64,000 bases of DNA from DASQFQ01 sp963802905 (GCA_963802905.1 CAWDKH010000014.1:248001-312000), one strand, 5' to 3'; counted from the stretch's first letter, positions 8,886 through 17,287 are shown. Notes: a model not told the origin generated them from the letters alone. Made by a program: numbers and translations.

Positions 8886-9619
8886 GCTACGCGCCCACCG
8901 AGGGCGAGCGCATGGGCGGGCATCGCACAGGGCTGATCGCCCTCGGCCTGCTGGGCGCCACGCTCTTCGCGCTCGTTCAGGCCGGCGTCGTCAACGCACC
9001 CGACCTCGAGGGCGCGCTGACCGACCTCTCCGACACGCTCGGCGCGTGGACCTACGCGCTGGTCGGCGGGCTCGCGTTCCTCGAGACCGGCGCGTTCGTC
9101 GGGCTCGTCGCCCCAGGCGAGACCGCGGTCGTGCTCGGCGGCGTCGTCGCGGCCGAGGGCGGCGTCGACCTGCCGCTGATGCTGCTGATCGTCTGGATCG
9201 CGGCCGCGCTCGGCGACCTCGCGAGCTTCTGGCTCGGCCGCCGCCTCGGCCGGCGCTTCCTGGTGAAGCACGGCCCTCGGATCGGCGTCACGGCGCCGCG
9301 CCTCAACCGCGTCGAAGACTTCTTCGACCGCCACGGCGGCAAGGCGATCCTGATCGGGCGCTTCATCGGCCTTGTGCGCGCCATCGCTCCGTTCCTCGCC
9401 GGCTCGTCGGGCATGCGCCTGCGTGCGTTCCTTCCCTGGTCGCTGCTCGGCACCGCCGCCTGGGCGACAACGTTCACGCTCGTGGGCTACGCGTTCCACG
9501 ATTCGTTCAGCACGGCGGCGAAGCACCTGACGCACGGCGCCTTCGCGCTCGCGCTGATCGCCGCCGCCGCGCTCGCCTGGCGCGCTCACCGCAGGTCACG
9601 CTCCGCCTCTCAATACTAA
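8882..9619 (+). CDS. DedA-family membrane protein
   Basis: A 245-aa DedA/SNARE-associated-type protein. Diagnostic motifs are FLETGAFVGLVAPGE (family F/xExxxxxxxPGE), GDLASFWLGRRLGRR, and GRFIGLVRAIAPFLAGSSGM, containing the conserved RF.G..R...P..AG. DedA proteins include undecaprenyl-phosphate and phosphatidylethanolamine flippases that depend on proton motive force. Its ATG overlaps the stop of the YbhN-like gene (ATGA), so the pair is likely one lipid-transport unit. A hairpin follows 8 bp after the stop. Confidence 0.9.
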   Translation: MSYAPTEGERMGGHRTGLIALGLLGATLFALVQAGVVNAPDLEGALTDLSDTLGAWTYALVGGLAFLETGAFVGLVAPGETAVVLGGVVAAEGGVDLPLMLLIVWIAAALGDLASFWLGRRLGRRFLVKHGPRIGVTAPRLNRVEDFFDRHGGKAILIGRFIGLVRAIAPFLAGSSGMRLRAFLPWSLLGTAAWATTFTLVGYAFHDSFSTAAKHLTHGAFALALIAAAALAWRAHRRSRSASQY

Positions 9620-9626
9620 GGAGTTC

Positions 9627-9655
9627 TTGAGCGCACGAAAGTGTTCAGCGCTCAA
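9627..9655 (+). terminator. Hairpin after the dedA-like gene
   Basis: TTGAGCGC (9627-9634) and GCGCTCAA (9648-9655) form a perfect 8-bp stem with a 13-nt loop directly after the DedA stop. No U-tract follows, as is common in actinobacterial terminators. Confidence 0.5.
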
Positions 9656-9697
9656 ATCCGCGAAGCAGAGCCACAAAGCATCATCCTCCGGAACCTG

Positions 9698-9703
9698 TAT
9701 AAA
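9698..9703 (+). promoter_or_regulatory. Probable -10 box of the winged-helix regulator
   Basis: TATAAA preceded by TG (extended -10) in an otherwise GC-rich region, 35 bp before ATG 9739. GGAGAGG at 9718-9724 is the only ribosome-binding-like sequence and is rather distant. Confidence 0.4.
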
Positions 9704-9738
9704 GTAGCCCTGAGCGCGGAGAGGAATCTGCGCAGACT

Positions 9739-10332
9739 ATGATTTCACTAATGCCCCAGTCACGGACGACAAGTCGCCAGTTGGACGAACGCCTTGCAAA
9801 AGCGCTTTCGCATCCGCTGCGCCAGAGGATCCTCCAGCGCCTCAACGAGGGTGGTGTGAAGAGCCCGAACGAGCTCTCACGCGACCTCGGCGATCCGCTT
9901 GGCAACGTTTCCTACCACGTGCGCATCCTGCGTGAGCTCGACTGTGTCGAGCTTGTGCGCACCGAGCAGCGCCGCGGCGCGCTCGAGCACTACTACCGAG
10001 CCACTGCGCAGCCCTGGCTCGACGACAAGCAGTGGGCCCGCCTCCCGGCGGCGTTCCGCCGCAAGACGCTGGGCCGCACGCTCTCGGAGCTTCTCCAGTC
10101 CGCGGGCGACGCGAGCTCGTCGGGTGGGTTCGACCACCCAGAGGCGATGGTCAACCGCGTCCCACTCGAACTCGACGAGCAAGGGTGGAACGACGTCGTG
10201 AAGTTGCTCAACGACACGCTCGAATCGGCCGTGAAGATCCAGGCCGAGAGCCAGAAGCGGCAGGAGAGCGAGCCCGGCACGGAAGTCCGTACCGAGCTCG
10301 GCATCCTGCACTTCCGGACTGCCTCAACCTAA
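9739..10332 (+). CDS. ArsR-like winged-helix transcriptional regulator
   Basis: A 197-aa protein whose residues 18-90 are an ArsR-type winged helix: ALSHPLRQRILQRL, then SPNELSRDLGDPLGNVSYHV as recognition region, then the wing with EQRRGALEHYYRA. The C-terminal half is helical and unlike ArsR metal sensors; no Cys cluster is seen. It is a clear paralog of the protein at 11645-12298 in both halves (each has a GGFDH motif and a WN(D/E) helix). ATG 9751 is an alternative start. The gene is convergent with a methyltransferase 13 bp away. Confidence 0.82.
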   Translation: MISLMPQSRTTSRQLDERLAKALSHPLRQRILQRLNEGGVKSPNELSRDLGDPLGNVSYHVRILRELDCVELVRTEQRRGALEHYYRATAQPWLDDKQWARLPAAFRRKTLGRTLSELLQSAGDASSSGGFDHPEAMVNRVPLELDEQGWNDVVKLLNDTLESAVKIQAESQKRQESEPGTEVRTELGILHFRTAST

Positions 10333-10345
10333 GGGCGCCAGATCA

Positions 10346-11131
10346 TCACGCCCCCCCTCGTCGGGTAACGAAAACGGCCTTGCCGTGGAGCTCCTCGTCG
10401 AGCTCCACGTCGAGGACGGCTCCTGGGCGCTGACCGAGCACGGTCGCGACCTCGAGGCCCGCCTCCTCGGCGAGCGCGCGCAGCTCGTCGATCGGGTGAT
10501 GGCGGTGGCGCTGCCGGCTCAGCGAGCGACTCCACAGCCCGTCGCCCTCGTTGGTGAAGACATCGATCACGACCTCGGCCTCGCCGCCGGGGTGATCTAG
10601 CTCCGCCAATCCGCCGCGCCAGCGCAGCAACACGTCGTCGTCCTCGACGACGACGTCAGGGACCTGACGGTAGGCGGCGAGCGTGTTAACGTCGAAGATC
10701 AGCAGCCCTCCGGGGGCCAGGTTTTCGCGCATGCTTGCGAACGCCTCGTAGACCTCCCCCGGGTCCAGAAGGTGGTTGATCGCATCGTCAATGCACGTGA
10801 TGAGGTCGAACTCGCCGAAGACGGGTAGACGCCGCATGTCGGCGACGTACACGTCGGCACGGTCGCCCGACTTGTGCTGGGCGAGCTCGACCATTTCCGG
10901 GGAGATGTCGCAGGCCGTGACGTCGAAGCCACGCTCGAGCAGGGGCATGAAGCTCTTGCCCGTGCCGCAGCCGACGTCGAGCAGTCGGTGACCGCGGAGC
11001 CCGTGCTCCCGCGCGACGCGCTCGATCGCGCCGAGCCAAGGTCCGTACGCGTACTCCGCCGTCAGCAGGTCATAGACGGGTGCCAACACGGCGTAGGCAC
11101 GCGTGGCATCGGACTCCAGTGTGAGGGTCAT
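10346..11131 (-). CDS. Class I SAM-dependent methyltransferase
   Basis: A 261-aa methyltransferase. LLDVGCGTGKS (residues 50-60) is the glycine-rich SAM-binding motif I, VTACDISPEM holds the acidic residue for the ribose hydroxyls, and FDLITCIDDAINHLL is motif IV with a Thr-Cys rather than an aromatic pair. The C-terminal beta-rich part resembles small-molecule methyltransferases. Substrate unknown. It lies between two paralogous winged-helix regulators but is on the opposite strand from both. Confidence 0.85.
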   Translation of the reverse strand: MTLTLESDATRAYAVLAPVYDLLTAEYAYGPWLGAIERVAREHGLRGHRLLDVGCGTGKSFMPLLERGFDVTACDISPEMVELAQHKSGDRADVYVADMRRLPVFGEFDLITCIDDAINHLLDPGEVYEAFASMRENLAPGGLLIFDVNTLAAYRQVPDVVVEDDDVLLRWRGGLAELDHPGGEAEVVIDVFTNEGDGLWSRSLSRQRHRHHPIDELRALAEEAGLEVATVLGQRPGAVLDVELDEELHGKAVFVTRRGGA

Positions 11132-11186
11132 GGTTGGTAGACCCTTCTGACCATTCAGTTCGTTACAGCGTTGGCGAGGTGACCGT

Positions 11187-11648
11187 TTGGCCGACTGGGA
11201 TTGGAACCTCGTCCGCGCGCATTGCCTGCGTGAGGCGCGCGGCGTGCTCGGGTCCTCTGGGATCGCCGAGGATGCGGCTCAGGAGGCGGCCGTACGCGCC
11301 TGGCGCCGCCGTGACAGTTGCCAAACGCCAGAGCGCCCGGCACACTGGATCTCACGCATCGCCCGCAACGAGGCGCTGCGTTTGGTGCGGCCAGTTCGCA
11401 CGGATTTGCTTGAGGAGAACGATCTCCCGGCCGAAGAGTCCCATGAGGATGAAGTACTCGGGAAAACTGATCTCGCGCGCGCGATCGATGGCCTGTCAGG
11501 CCTCGATCGAGAGCTCGTGCGCGGTCGCTTCTGGGACGATTTGGACTATCGCCAGCTCAGTTTGCGCCTCGACATCTCCGAAGGTGCGGCTAGGGTTCGA
11601 CTCCATCGAGCATTGGGGCGCCTGAGGGAGGCATTGGTCGAGGTATGA
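11187..11648 (+). CDS. ECF-like RNA polymerase sigma factor
   Basis: A short (153-aa) sigma-70 family protein. Region 2 spans about residues 12-70 (AEDAAQEAAVRAWRR and WISRIARNEALRLVR) and region 4 about 95-150 (LDYRQLSLRLDISEGAARVRLHRALGRLRE, a clear helix-turn-helix). The start is a TTG at 11187 with GAGG 7 nt upstream; no ATG or GTG fits. No anti-sigma gene follows. Instead its stop overlaps the start of a winged-helix regulator (ATGA), suggesting that the two DNA-binding proteins are made together. Confidence 0.8.
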   Translation: MADWDWNLVRAHCLREARGVLGSSGIAEDAAQEAAVRAWRRRDSCQTPERPAHWISRIARNEALRLVRPVRTDLLEENDLPAEESHEDEVLGKTDLARAIDGLSGLDRELVRGRFWDDLDYRQLSLRLDISEGAARVRLHRALGRLREALVEV

Positions 11649-12298
11649 AACCGATCACGAGTATTGACGATCCTCGCTACGTGAAAGCGATGAGCCATCC
11701 GCTGCGCGTCCGCATCCTGGCGATGCTCGACGAGCGCACCGCGAGCCCGGTCGAGCTGGCCGGCTGGCTCGGCTCCAGCCTGGGGACCGTCGCGTATCAC
11801 GTGCGCACGCTCGAGCGAATGGGGCTGGTCGAGCTCGTGCGCGAGACGCGTGTCCGCGGCGCGGTCGAGCACCACTACCGCTCGTGCGGACGCCCGCAGG
11901 TCTCCGACGAGGCATGGGCCGCCGCTCCTGCCATCGCCAAGCAGGCCGCTGTGTCGGCCTCACTGCAGACGATCGACGCCTACGCCCGCGCGGCCAGCGC
12001 CGCCGGCGGCTTCGACCACGGCAACTCCCACCTGACCCGTACCCAGCTCAACCTCGACGCCCGCGGGTGGAACGAGCTGTCGCGCGCGTGCATCCGGTTG
12101 CTCGACCAGGTCGACCGCATCGAGGAGTCCGCCAAGGAGCGCATCGAGCTCAACCCGCACACCGGCGACACGAAGGACGTCGCGCTGGTGATGATGCTGT
12201 TCGAGGCTGCGCGCCTCGCGGTCCAGAACGACGGCGACCCGGTCGTGGAGCGCCGTCGGCGCCACCGCCGCCCGGTCGGTCCCGCGCTCGCCGACTGA
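11645..12298 (+). CDS. ArsR-like winged-helix transcriptional regulator, paralog of 9739-10332
   Basis: A 217-aa protein with an N-terminal ArsR-type HTH (AMSHPLRVRILAMLDERTA, GSSLGTVAYHVRTLERMG, RVRGAVEHHYRS) and a helical C-terminal domain sharing AGGFDHGNSH with its paralog. Translationally coupled to the ECF sigma factor by an ATGA overlap. A basic tail (RRRRHRRP) ends the protein. No metal-binding cysteines, so the ligand is unknown; the sigma factor may drive its expression or the regulator may control the sigma gene. Confidence 0.82.
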   Translation: MKPITSIDDPRYVKAMSHPLRVRILAMLDERTASPVELAGWLGSSLGTVAYHVRTLERMGLVELVRETRVRGAVEHHYRSCGRPQVSDEAWAAAPAIAKQAAVSASLQTIDAYARAASAAGGFDHGNSHLTRTQLNLDARGWNELSRACIRLLDQVDRIEESAKERIELNPHTGDTKDVALVMMLFEAARLAVQNDGDPVVERRRRHRRPVGPALAD

Positions 12299-12351
12299 CG
12301 CGCCTCCGAATAGCGGCGTATCAATCCCGGCGTCCCGCGCTCTGTCGTCAC

Positions 12352-13419
12352 ATGACGACCGCGCCGGATGCCCAACTCTCCGCTGCGCTGCTGCTCGGCT
12401 GGCGCGTAGCTGAGCTGTACGCGCTCGTCGACGACACCGGCGAGCCCGCGAGCGACACGCTGCTGCCCTCCCACGGCAGCCTCGAGCCCGCCGACCAGCT
12501 CGAGCTGCAGCTGTGCGCGGCGGCCGGCGACGCGCACCGCGCCGGCGTGACTGCGAAGGACGCGGCGCTCGACGACCTCGTGAGCAGCGCCCGCGCCGCG
12601 GCAGCCTCGCCGACGGCGGCGGAAGTCTTCCGGGCACGGTTGCGGCGCCGCCACATCGAGGTCCAGAAGGACCTGTGGGCGCGCGACGAGGCGCTCGGCA
12701 AGGCCTACGAGCTCGGCAACGGCCTCTCGGACACCTACGGCCGCGTCTGCCGCGCCTACCGCCATCACGCCGAGGACGCCCTCGGCACGTGGGAGGACGT
12801 CTTCCTGCCCGACCGCATCGAGCGGCTCAAGAAGCTCCTCGACGACCTCCAGTCGCGGCTCAACACGGCCGGCGTCGCGGTCGTGCGCGCCCAGCTCGAC
12901 GCGTGGTGCGCGGGCGTCGGCGACCGCTTGCGCGCCGACGGGCTGCCGCCCGAGGAGCGGGTGCGCGCGGGGCTGCGGCGCCAGACGATCATCTGGCGCC
13001 AGCTGCTGACCGGCGACAAGGCGCCGGAGGCCTACCTCGACCGGCACGCGCGCGCCGCGCTGCACGGCGACATGCGCGCGCTGATCTGGCGCCGCTACCG
13101 GCACTGGGCACTCGTGCTGGCTGCGGCGATCGTCGCGGTGGCGCTGGCGTGGCCGCACCTGGGCGACGTCAGCTCGGCGCTCGTGGCGGCCGTCGGCGCA
13201 CTCGGGCTCACCAAGGCGTCGATCCTCCTCACCGTCCGCGGCCGCGTCGACCAGTGGTCGTCGCTGCTGTGGGAGCGGGCGCTGGCGATGAAGATCGTCG
13301 AGGCGACGCTCGTCCTCGACGACGTGCTCCCGCCACCGGTGTGCGCGCGGCGGATCGCGGTCGCCGTGCCGCGGCTCAGCGCGCGGGTGGCTGCGCGACC
13401 GCAGGCGGCCCGGACCTGA
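12352..13419 (+). CDS. Hypothetical membrane-anchored protein
   Basis: A 355-aa protein I do not recognise. Residues 1-245 are soluble, mostly alpha-helical and charge-rich, with repeated Arg/Leu patterns at 95-215 suggesting coiled coil. Two TM helices follow (about 251-267 and 274-295), then a 60-residue tail. ATG 12352 gives a protein free of hydrophobic leader, so the bulk is likely cytoplasmic. It stands alone downstream of the sigma/regulator pair, with a 53-bp gap, and converges with the broken rnhA gene. Confidence 0.65.
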   Translation: MTTAPDAQLSAALLLGWRVAELYALVDDTGEPASDTLLPSHGSLEPADQLELQLCAAAGDAHRAGVTAKDAALDDLVSSARAAAASPTAAEVFRARLRRRHIEVQKDLWARDEALGKAYELGNGLSDTYGRVCRAYRHHAEDALGTWEDVFLPDRIERLKKLLDDLQSRLNTAGVAVVRAQLDAWCAGVGDRLRADGLPPEERVRAGLRRQTIIWRQLLTGDKAPEAYLDRHARAALHGDMRALIWRRYRHWALVLAAAIVAVALAWPHLGDVSSALVAAVGALGLTKASILLTVRGRVDQWSSLLWERALAMKIVEATLVLDDVLPPPVCARRIAVAVPRLSARVAARPQAART

Positions 13420-13422
13420 AGA

Positions 13423-13915
13423 TCACGCCGCGGCGTGCGACGCGGCGACGGCCAGGCGGTCCGCCCGGTCGTTGAGCGCCTTGTGCGCGTGCGCCGCGCC
13501 CGTCTCGTGGCCGCGCACCCAGTGCCAGCGCACGCGGGCGTGACGCCCGATCTCGGCCTCCATCGCGAGCACGAGATCCTGGTTCTTGACGGGCTTGCCG
13601 GCGGCGGTCTTCCAGCCTCGGCGCTTCCAGCCCGACGATCCACTTCGTCATCGAGTCGAGCAACAGGGTCGAGTCGGTGACGAGGCAGACGCTGCTGCCC
13701 GCCGGCAGCGCGCGCAGGCCCTCGATCGCGGCCGTGAACTCCATCCGATTGTTGGTGGTGTGCGGCGCGCCGCCGTGCAGCTCGACCGGCGCGCCGCCGC
13801 CCGGGGGCACGACGATCGCCGCCCAACCGCCGGGGCCCGGGTTGCCGCGGCAGGCGCCGTCGGTCCACACGAGCGCCTCGCCGGGGCGCGCCTCGACCTT
13901 GGTCTCAGGAGGCAT
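13423..13915 (-). pseudogene. rnhA: Ribonuclease HI, interrupted by one frameshift
   Basis: The first frame (start ATG 13915) encodes WTDGACRGNPGPGG (first catalytic Asp), NNRMEFTAAIEGL (Glu) and VTDSTLLLDSMTKWI (second Asp). At about 13631-13640 the coding continues in another frame: SGWKRRGWKTAAGKPVKNQ, then RWHWVRGHETG and NDRADRLAV (catalytic His and last Asp), ending at TGA 13423-13425. All catalytic residues of a normal RNase HI survive across the shift, so one inserted base explains the break. RNase HI removes RNA from RNA-DNA hybrids. This may be a sequencing error rather than a dead gene. Its start overlaps the kinase gene end by 11 nt. Confidence 0.8.
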
Positions 13916-15290
13916 CGGCGGCGATGGTAGGGACGGCTGTGGACGGCAGCCGCACCTCCACGCCGAGGCCGCCGCGGCTCGAGTCGCCGAGCCGCAGCTC
14001 TCCGCCGTGCAGCGCGGCCTGCTGGGCGACGATCGCGAGCCCGAGACCGGTGCCGTGCGGGCCGGCGTCCGCGCCGCGGGCGAACGGCTCGAGCAGGTGC
14101 TCGCGCTGGTCGGGCGGGATGCCGGGGCCGTCGTCCTCGACGCGGATGACGAGCTGGCCGTCGGTGCGCTCGAGACCGACTGCGACCGAGCCGTTCTCCC
14201 GGCCGTGCAGCGCGGCGTTGTCGAGCAGGTTGTCGACGAGCAGGCGCAGGCCGCCCTCCCAGCCGTCGACGGTGCCCTCGTCGACACGACCGGCGAGCTC
14301 GTACTGCACGCCGGGGTGGCGCTTGCGCGCGCCGTGCACCGCCGCGTCGAGGACGTCGCCGAGCTCGACCGGCTCGCGCGGCAGGCTCTCGGCGGCCTCG
14401 CCGCGCGCGAGCGCCTGCAGGCCCTCGAGCAGGTGGACCATGCGGTCCTGCTCGGCGGTCATGTCGCTCACGAGCGCGTTGCGCTGTTCGAGCGGGAGGT
14501 TGGGGTTGCGGGCGAGCGTGTCGAGCTGGGCGCGCAGCGCGGTCAGCGGCGTGCGCAGCTCGTGGCCGGCGTCGGCGGCGAAGCGGCGGGTCGCCTCGAG
14601 CGCGCGCTCGGTCTGCGCGCTCGACTCCCCGAGGCGGGCGAGCATCGCGTTGAGCGCCCCCGCGAGCTGGCGCACCTCGTCGGGCGCGCCGCTGTCGTCG
14701 GCGAGCGGGGTCGACAGGTCCTCGGCGCCGCGGATGCGCGCGGCGCCGCTGCGCAGCCGCGCGAGCGGGCGCACCGCGAGCGTGGTCAGCCCCCAGGCGG
14801 CGAGCGCGGTCAGCGCGAGCGCCGACAGGCCGAGCAGCAGCACGAGCCGGCGGATGTGGCCGACGCGCTCCTCGACCGGCGCGAGCGAGCTGAGGATCTG
14901 CAACCGCGGGTTGCCGAAGTCGGCCACCCTGATCGTCAGCGAGCGCCACGGGCTACCCGCGATGTCGATCGTCTCGAAACCCGTCTCCTCGGGCACGTCC
15001 GGCGGGTTGTCGGGCACATCGCCCGCCCGCTCGATCCGATCCCCCTGGACGACCTGCGCGAACGTGCCGCTGCCGCGCAGCAGCCGCTCGCCGCCGCCTT
15101 GACGGCCGCCGTACGCGTCGCCGCGCCGGAGGATCGAGTCGGCGCGGTCGCGCAAGTCGGCGTCGATCTGGTTGCGGCCTTCGCGCTCGACCGCGGCCAG
15201 CAGCAACCCGCCCGCGAGCAGCCCGCAGATGCCGACCGCGGCGACGGCGGCCAGCGCGATCCGGGCGCGCAGGCTGCCGGGGAGCCTCAT
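13905..15290 (-). CDS. Two-component sensor histidine kinase
   Basis: A 461-aa membrane kinase. TM1 is residues 8-33, an extracytoplasmic sensor of about 110 residues follows, and TM2 lies near 145-167. Then come a HAMP domain, HisKA with ADAGHELRTPLTALRAQL (phospho-accepting His), the N box (DNLLDNAALHG), G1 DDGPGIPP and G2 GTGLGLAIV of the ATPase domain. Its start overlaps the response regulator stop by 4 nt, so the two are co-translated partners. The sensor domain is poorly conserved and gives no ligand clue. Confidence 0.92.
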   Translation of the reverse strand: MRLPGSLRARIALAAVAAVGICGLLAGGLLLAAVEREGRNQIDADLRDRADSILRRGDAYGGRQGGGERLLRGSGTFAQVVQGDRIERAGDVPDNPPDVPEETGFETIDIAGSPWRSLTIRVADFGNPRLQILSSLAPVEERVGHIRRLVLLLGLSALALTALAAWGLTTLAVRPLARLRSGAARIRGAEDLSTPLADDSGAPDEVRQLAGALNAMLARLGESSAQTERALEATRRFAADAGHELRTPLTALRAQLDTLARNPNLPLEQRNALVSDMTAEQDRMVHLLEGLQALARGEAAESLPREPVELGDVLDAAVHGARKRHPGVQYELAGRVDEGTVDGWEGGLRLLVDNLLDNAALHGRENGSVAVGLERTDGQLVIRVEDDGPGIPPDQREHLLEPFARGADAGPHGTGLGLAIVAQQAALHGGELRLGDSSRGGLGVEVRLPSTAVPTIAADAS

Positions 15291-15979
15291 GGCCGCAGCG
15301 CCCAGCCGACGCCGCGCACGGTGTGCAGGATCCGCGGCTCGCCGGCCTGCTCGAGCTTGCGGCGCAGGTAGCCGACGAACACGTCGACCACGTTCGTCTC
15401 GACGTCGGTCGTGTAGCCCCAGACGAGCGAGAGCAGCTGGTCGCGGCTGAGCACCTGGCCGGGGTGGCGGACGAACACGTCGAGCAGGTCGAACTCGCGC
15501 CGGGTGAGGCCGAGCTCGCGGCCGTCGCGGGTGGCGACGTGGCGGCGCGGGTCGACGACGACGTCGCCGGCGACATGCGGGCCGGCGCCCTCGGAGCCAT
15601 GGCGGCGCAGCAGCGCCTCGAGCCGCGCGGTCAGCTCGGCGATCGCGAACGGCTTGACCAGGTAGTCGTCGGCGCCGGCCTGCAAGCCTGCGACGCGGTC
15701 GTCGACCTCGTCGCGGGCGGAGAGCATGCAGACCGGGGTGTCGATGCCGTCGCTGCGCAGGCGCTTGACGACCTGGACGCCGTTGAGCCCGGGCATCGTC
15801 ACGTCGAGCACGATCACCGCCGGGGGCCGCTGCGCGACGGCGCTCAGGGCCTCGTGGCCGTCGGCGGCGGTGGCAACGGCGAAGCCCTCGAGGCGCAGTG
15901 CGCGCTCGAGGGCCTGCCGGACGGTGGCCTCGTCGTCGACGACGAGGACAAGCGGTTCGCTACGGACCACGCCTCCCAT
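15287..15979 (-). CDS. OmpR-family response regulator
   Basis: Receiver domain at the N-terminus with VVDDE acidic pocket, phospho-acceptor Asp in VIVLDVTMPGLNG, Thr/Ser equivalent in CMLSARDE and KPF lysine. The C-terminal winged helix (LTRREFDLLDVFVRHPGQVLS) is OmpR/PhoB type and has the transactivation loop and VDVFVGYLRRKL recognition helix. ATG 15979 is chosen; an in-frame start at 16006 or GTG 15970 is possible. It overlaps the end of the repeat-protein gene upstream by 20 nt, so the three genes probably form one transcription unit. Confidence 0.9.
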   Translation of the reverse strand: MGGVVRSEPLVLVVDDEATVRQALERALRLEGFAVATAADGHEALSAVAQRPPAVIVLDVTMPGLNGVQVVKRLRSDGIDTPVCMLSARDEVDDRVAGLQAGADDYLVKPFAIAELTARLEALLRRHGSEGAGPHVAGDVVVDPRRHVATRDGRELGLTRREFDLLDVFVRHPGQVLSRDQLLSLVWGYTTDVETNVVDVFVGYLRRKLEQAGEPRILHTVRGVGWALRP

Positions 15980-16853
15980 GATGGCCGAGAGAGTCGATGA
16001 CGGCATCGACCTTGGCCTTGGAGACGCCGAGTTCCTTGGCCAGGTCGGCGGCGAACTCGTCGATCGCCTTGTCCTTCTGGGCCTTGAGGTCGTCGCGAAT
16101 GCCCTTCAGTGCGGCCTGCAGCTTGGCCTGGCTGACGCCGAGGTCCTTGGCCAGCGCGTTGAGCTTGTCGTCGCGGTGGCCGCGGCGGTCGAAGCGCGGG
16201 CCAGGGCCGGGGCCGGCCGGATGAGGCCCACCCGCCCGCGGGCCGGGCCGCAGGTCCTGCAGCGCGGCGCGCAGCTTGGCTTCGGTGACACCGAGCTTGG
16301 TGGCGAGGGCGCCGAGGTCCGGCGGCGGGCCGCTCTTGTGCACCTCGTCGAGCGCGGAGCGGACCTTCGCGGCGTCGATGCCGAGCTGCTTGGCCAGATC
16401 GTCGGCGAAGGCGTTGCGCATGTCGCCGCGGTGCCCGTCACGACGCAGGTTGCGCTTGCCCTTGCGCTCGTCGCCGCGCTTGTCGAGCGCCGACTCGACC
16501 TTGGCCTCGGGAATCCCGAGCTCCGACGCGAGCGACTTGGCGAACGCGTCGCGGAGGTCGTCGAGCTTGCCGCGCTTGTCGTCGCGCAGCGTCTTCAGCG
16601 CGGCCAGGAGCTTGTCCTCGCTGACGCCGAGCTGCTTGGCAGCATCGGCGAGGGCTTCGCGCGGGCCGCCGCGGAAGTGACCTGGACGGCCGGGACCGGC
16701 GCCGTAGCCGTAGCCGGCGGTCTGGCGTGCCCCGTTCGTGCTGCCGGCGAGCGCCGAGCCGTCGCCGGCCTGGCTCCCGAGCGCGTAGGCCCCGGAAGCG
16801 AGTACGAGCGCGCCCGAGAGGGCGGCTGCGGTCTTCTTGGTACGTGGGGTCAT
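15960..16853 (-). CDS. Secreted six-repeat helical protein
   Basis: A 297-aa protein with a Lys-rich N-terminus and hydrophobic segment (residues 7-28) acting as signal or anchor. The rest contains six copies of a short helical unit of the form (K/E)-x-LGV-x-x-x-KL-x-x-AL, at about residues 66-89, 104-124, 148-170, 180-200, 231-252 and 267-289. The linkers are rich in Arg, Asp, His and Gly. I do not recognise a named family. Being first in an operon with a response regulator and kinase suggests an accessory or stress-protective role, or a ligand-presenting partner for the kinase sensor; that is inference. Confidence 0.7.
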   Translation of the reverse strand: MTPRTKKTAAALSGALVLASGAYALGSQAGDGSALAGSTNGARQTAGYGYGAGPGRPGHFRGGPREALADAAKQLGVSEDKLLAALKTLRDDKRGKLDDLRDAFAKSLASELGIPEAKVESALDKRGDERKGKRNLRRDGHRGDMRNAFADDLAKQLGIDAAKVRSALDEVHKSGPPPDLGALATKLGVTEAKLRAALQDLRPGPRAGGPHPAGPGPGPRFDRRGHRDDKLNALAKDLGVSQAKLQAALKGIRDDLKAQKDKAIDEFAADLAKELGVSKAKVDAVIDSLGHHGRRGP

Positions 16854-16878
16854 GGGCGGAGCATCGGCGTGGGGCCTG

Positions 16879-16920
16879 AGAGTTGACTAAGAGTTCGCCG
16901 GTTCTCATGTTGCTCTCATG
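16879..16920. promoter_or_regulatory. Tandem 11-bp-spaced direct repeats, likely OmpR-type operator
   Basis: AGAGTT occurs at 16879-16884 and 16890-16895, and TCTCATG at 16903-16909 and 16914-16920; both pairs have an 11-bp period. Direct repeats at one helical turn are the classic site for an OmpR/PhoB dimer. They lie between the divergent repeat-protein/two-component operon and the Asp-rich/ApbE operon. TTGACT at 16883-16888 could be a -35 element toward the plus strand. Confidence 0.5.
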
Positions 16921-16942
16921 GTGCGCGCCCACGCTGCTCGCC

Positions 16943-17287
16943 ATGTCCTCCCCGCGGCCCTCTTGGCGGCCCCTGCTCGCAGCGACCGGCGGCCTCTTCC
17001 TCATCATCCTCGCGTTCCTGGGCGGCCAGCTGAAGGCGGGCGGCGACCCGGCCATCGGCCCCGGGACCGCCGCGTCTCAGCAGGAGCAGCAGACTGCGCC
17101 GCCTCGCTCCGGCGGCGGCCAGGACCCGTCCGACGATGACGACGACGAGGACGACGAGGACGACGACGACGACGACGACGGATTCTTCCCCGACGGCTTC
17201 ATCCCCGGCGGTAGCCAGCCGGCCGCACCGGTGCCGGGCTCGGAGTCGCAGAGCTCGGCCGACGCGCCGTCCACCCACCAGTCATGA
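16943..17287 (+). CDS. Small membrane protein with poly-Asp tract
   Basis: A 114-aa protein: short basic N-terminus, one TM helix (LLAATGGLFLIILAFLGG), then a Gln/Pro-rich linker and an almost pure Asp/Glu run of 16 residues, ending in a Ser/Pro-rich tail. The acidic tract could bind divalent cations outside the membrane. ATG 16943 is preferred over 16883 because it sits right before the helix. The stop overlaps the ApbE start (ATGA), placing it first in a three-gene operon with ApbE and a ferric-reductase-like protein. No ApbE target motif is seen in it. Confidence 0.65.
   Translation: MSSPRPSWRPLLAATGGLFLIILAFLGGQLKAGGDPAIGPGTAASQQEQQTAPPRSGGGQDPSDDDDDEDDEDDDDDDDGFFPDGFIPGGSQPAAPVPGSESQSSADAPSTHQS

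Noticed and set aside
17130..17181. GAC/GAG repeat run as a microsatellite or CRISPR-like element
   Set aside because: It is the in-frame coding sequence of the poly-Asp tract in the membrane protein at 16943-17287; there are no spacers.
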